Origin: JAHDNZ01 sp036721855 | Lineage (GTDB): Bacteria; Bacillota; DTU065 | DNA length: 14,224 nucleotides | Assembly (NCBI GenBank): GCA_036721855.1 | Contig: DAIMKF010000040.1 | Location: forward strand, 1-14,224 | Reading direction: 5' to 3' | In this document: one piece after another, positions 13,131-14,224 of the stretch | How positions within the stretch are numbered: position 1 is the stretch's first letter | Layout: every line of letters starts with the position of its first letter | Notes under the pieces: generated by a model | What the model was told of the DNA's origin: nothing | Seen by the model: the letters and a program-made list of their open reading frames with translations, nothing else | Databases searched by the model: none | Made by a program: the position numbers and the translations under genes

Positions 13131-14189
13131 CTATTCTATGTTGAAGCTTACAAAAGTTCCGGATCTTATTTTTCTGGGGTGTGTGCGACCCTGTCTTATC
13201 GGTAAAACATACTTTTATATAAGAGCTTCAATATCGGGTGGATGTGCATTAACAGAGGTTTTGAAGAAGTGTCTACAAATCGACATGGCCTTAGAGAAAT
13301 TAACCTGGTAGTTGTATTTCCTTGATTTTTGTTGAATCACTACGTGCAGAGTGATGATTTCACAGAAATTGTACAAGACCTCTTGCATAATGCACTCCAC
13401 TTTTTTTGAATGCAAATTAACAAGACCAATTGTATGCTTAAGTTCCCGAAAGGAAGTTTCAATGCCCCAACGCATGCGATAGAGCTCTTTTATCTGTTCT
13501 ATCCCAAACTCCTCAGGTTCCAAGTTTGTAATCAAGGTTTGATAGTTGCTTTTAGCATCTTTTACTCGAATGATATATTTCCACCCTTTTTCCTCGATAT
13601 GTGCAAGAACGTTATAACTTTCATAGCCTCGATCAGCAATAACAATTACATTTTTATTCTAGAGCGCTGAGCCGTCTACCATATCGGTTAGTGCCTTAAA
13701 TTCGTTCTGATTTCTGCCTGGTTGAATGCAAGCATCGAGGTATATTTTGTTACATAAGTCATACATTGCGTTGACATGAAATAAATTAAACCCTTTGCTG
13801 TTGGGGGTAGATTGAAAATATGTTTGCTGATCACTCGGATCGTGAGAAATGAGCAAATCGGAACCGTCAACTGCAACGAGCCGGTATCCTTGATAAAGTG
13901 TGAACTCATTCAAAAGAAACTGAAAAGCTCTCGTATGCAGTTTGTCTCTTTGCTGAATAAATGCAGAAGAAGTAGCTACTTTTGGATCATAACTGAAATG
14001 CTCCATTAGCTCGTAATCGAGGCTACCACCCCCCATGGAAAGCATAAAGTTAATCGTCTCTTCGAACGAGAGTTTCCGACGACATGTAAAATCCTTGCCT
14101 GGGTTTTTAACGAATTCATCCTTTTGGGATGCCATATCAGCGATAATAGATTTCAACTTTTCCTTAACAAATAGTGAATAATTTACCAT
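13131..14189 (-). pseudogene. IS4-family transposase with two internal stop codons
   Basis: The frame starts at ATG 14189 (AAGGAGG upstream) and would encode 352 residues, but it is broken by TAG at 13659-13661 (codon 177) and TAA at 13215-13217 (codon 325). Reading through, it has the whole IS4 catalytic set: D108 in LVAVDGSD, D186 in VIADRGY, and the Y-x2-R-x3-E-x6-K signature with Y237, R240, E244 and K251 in LYRMRWGIETSFRELK. The tail is QGRTHPRKIRSGTFVSFN, as in many clostridial IS4 transposases. No frameshift is seen, so the copy is recent but dead unless the stops are suppressed. No terminal inverted repeat pair was found; the upstream end may lie beyond 14224. A small palindrome at 13081-13097 lies just after the gene. 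Confidence 0.9.
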
Positions 14190-14224
14190 GACACAACCTC
14201 CTTATAATGCCTTCATTTAAGGGG

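Noticed and set aside
1..14224. CRISPR array, tRNA or rRNA genes
   Set aside because: No regularly spaced repeats of 20-40 bases with unique spacers, and no tRNA or rRNA signatures were seen.
13060..14224. Terminal inverted repeats of the IS4 element
   Set aside because: The sequence upstream of the gene (CCTTCATTTAAGGGG at the window edge) has no inverted partner near 13040-13130; the end may be outside the window.

Overview
The window looks like part of the chromosome of a low-GC, spore-forming, anaerobic member of the Bacillota (Firmicutes) that probably has an outer membrane. Three observations support this. A spore photoproduct lyase of the clostridial subtype implies endospores. A four-gene secretion/assembly operon resembling chaperone-usher pili implies an outer membrane. 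The AT-rich composition, strong GGAGG-type ribosome binding sites and the IS types (IS5, IS21, IS4) fit Bacillota. Halanaerobiales-like diderm spore formers are a reasonable guess, but this is inference; no rRNA or ribosomal protein gene is present to place it.

Layout. 1-575 is a decayed IS5-type transposase. 639-857 holds a possible 54-codon gene followed by a hairpin terminator. 1130-1675 is an orphan cytoplasmic protein of unknown function, followed by a GC-richer, possibly structured transcribed segment (about 1757-1925) ending in a strong terminator. 1998-2645 (minus) encodes a secreted LamG-like/beta-sandwich protein. A 650-bp intergenic region then carries a cre-like site, three helically phased TTTACGTA repeats and a good sigma-A-type promoter. 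3300-8695 is the operon: two secreted subunit-like proteins, a PapD-like periplasmic chaperone and a 987-residue usher-like outer-membrane protein with an unusual domain order. It closes with a perfect hairpin terminator. 8783-9784 encodes the spore photoproduct lyase. 9974-10395 is a broken IS21 istA with its multi-repeat end. 10400-11387 (minus) holds a SIMPL-domain membrane protein and a small DUF6199-like membrane protein. 11616-12899 is a secreted alkaline phosphatase with a complete catalytic set. 13131-14189 (minus) is an IS4-family transposase killed by two nonsense codons.

How the genes work together. The central operon is self-contained. The subunits would be exported by Sec, capped by the chaperone in the periplasm, and passed through the usher to form a surface fibre or coat. 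This kind of pathway is classical in proteobacteria and would be noteworthy in an endospore former. The other genes (DNA repair at germination, phosphatase, envelope-associated SIMPL protein) are separate transcription units. Three different dead transposases in 14 kb indicate an accessory region with past insertions now decaying.
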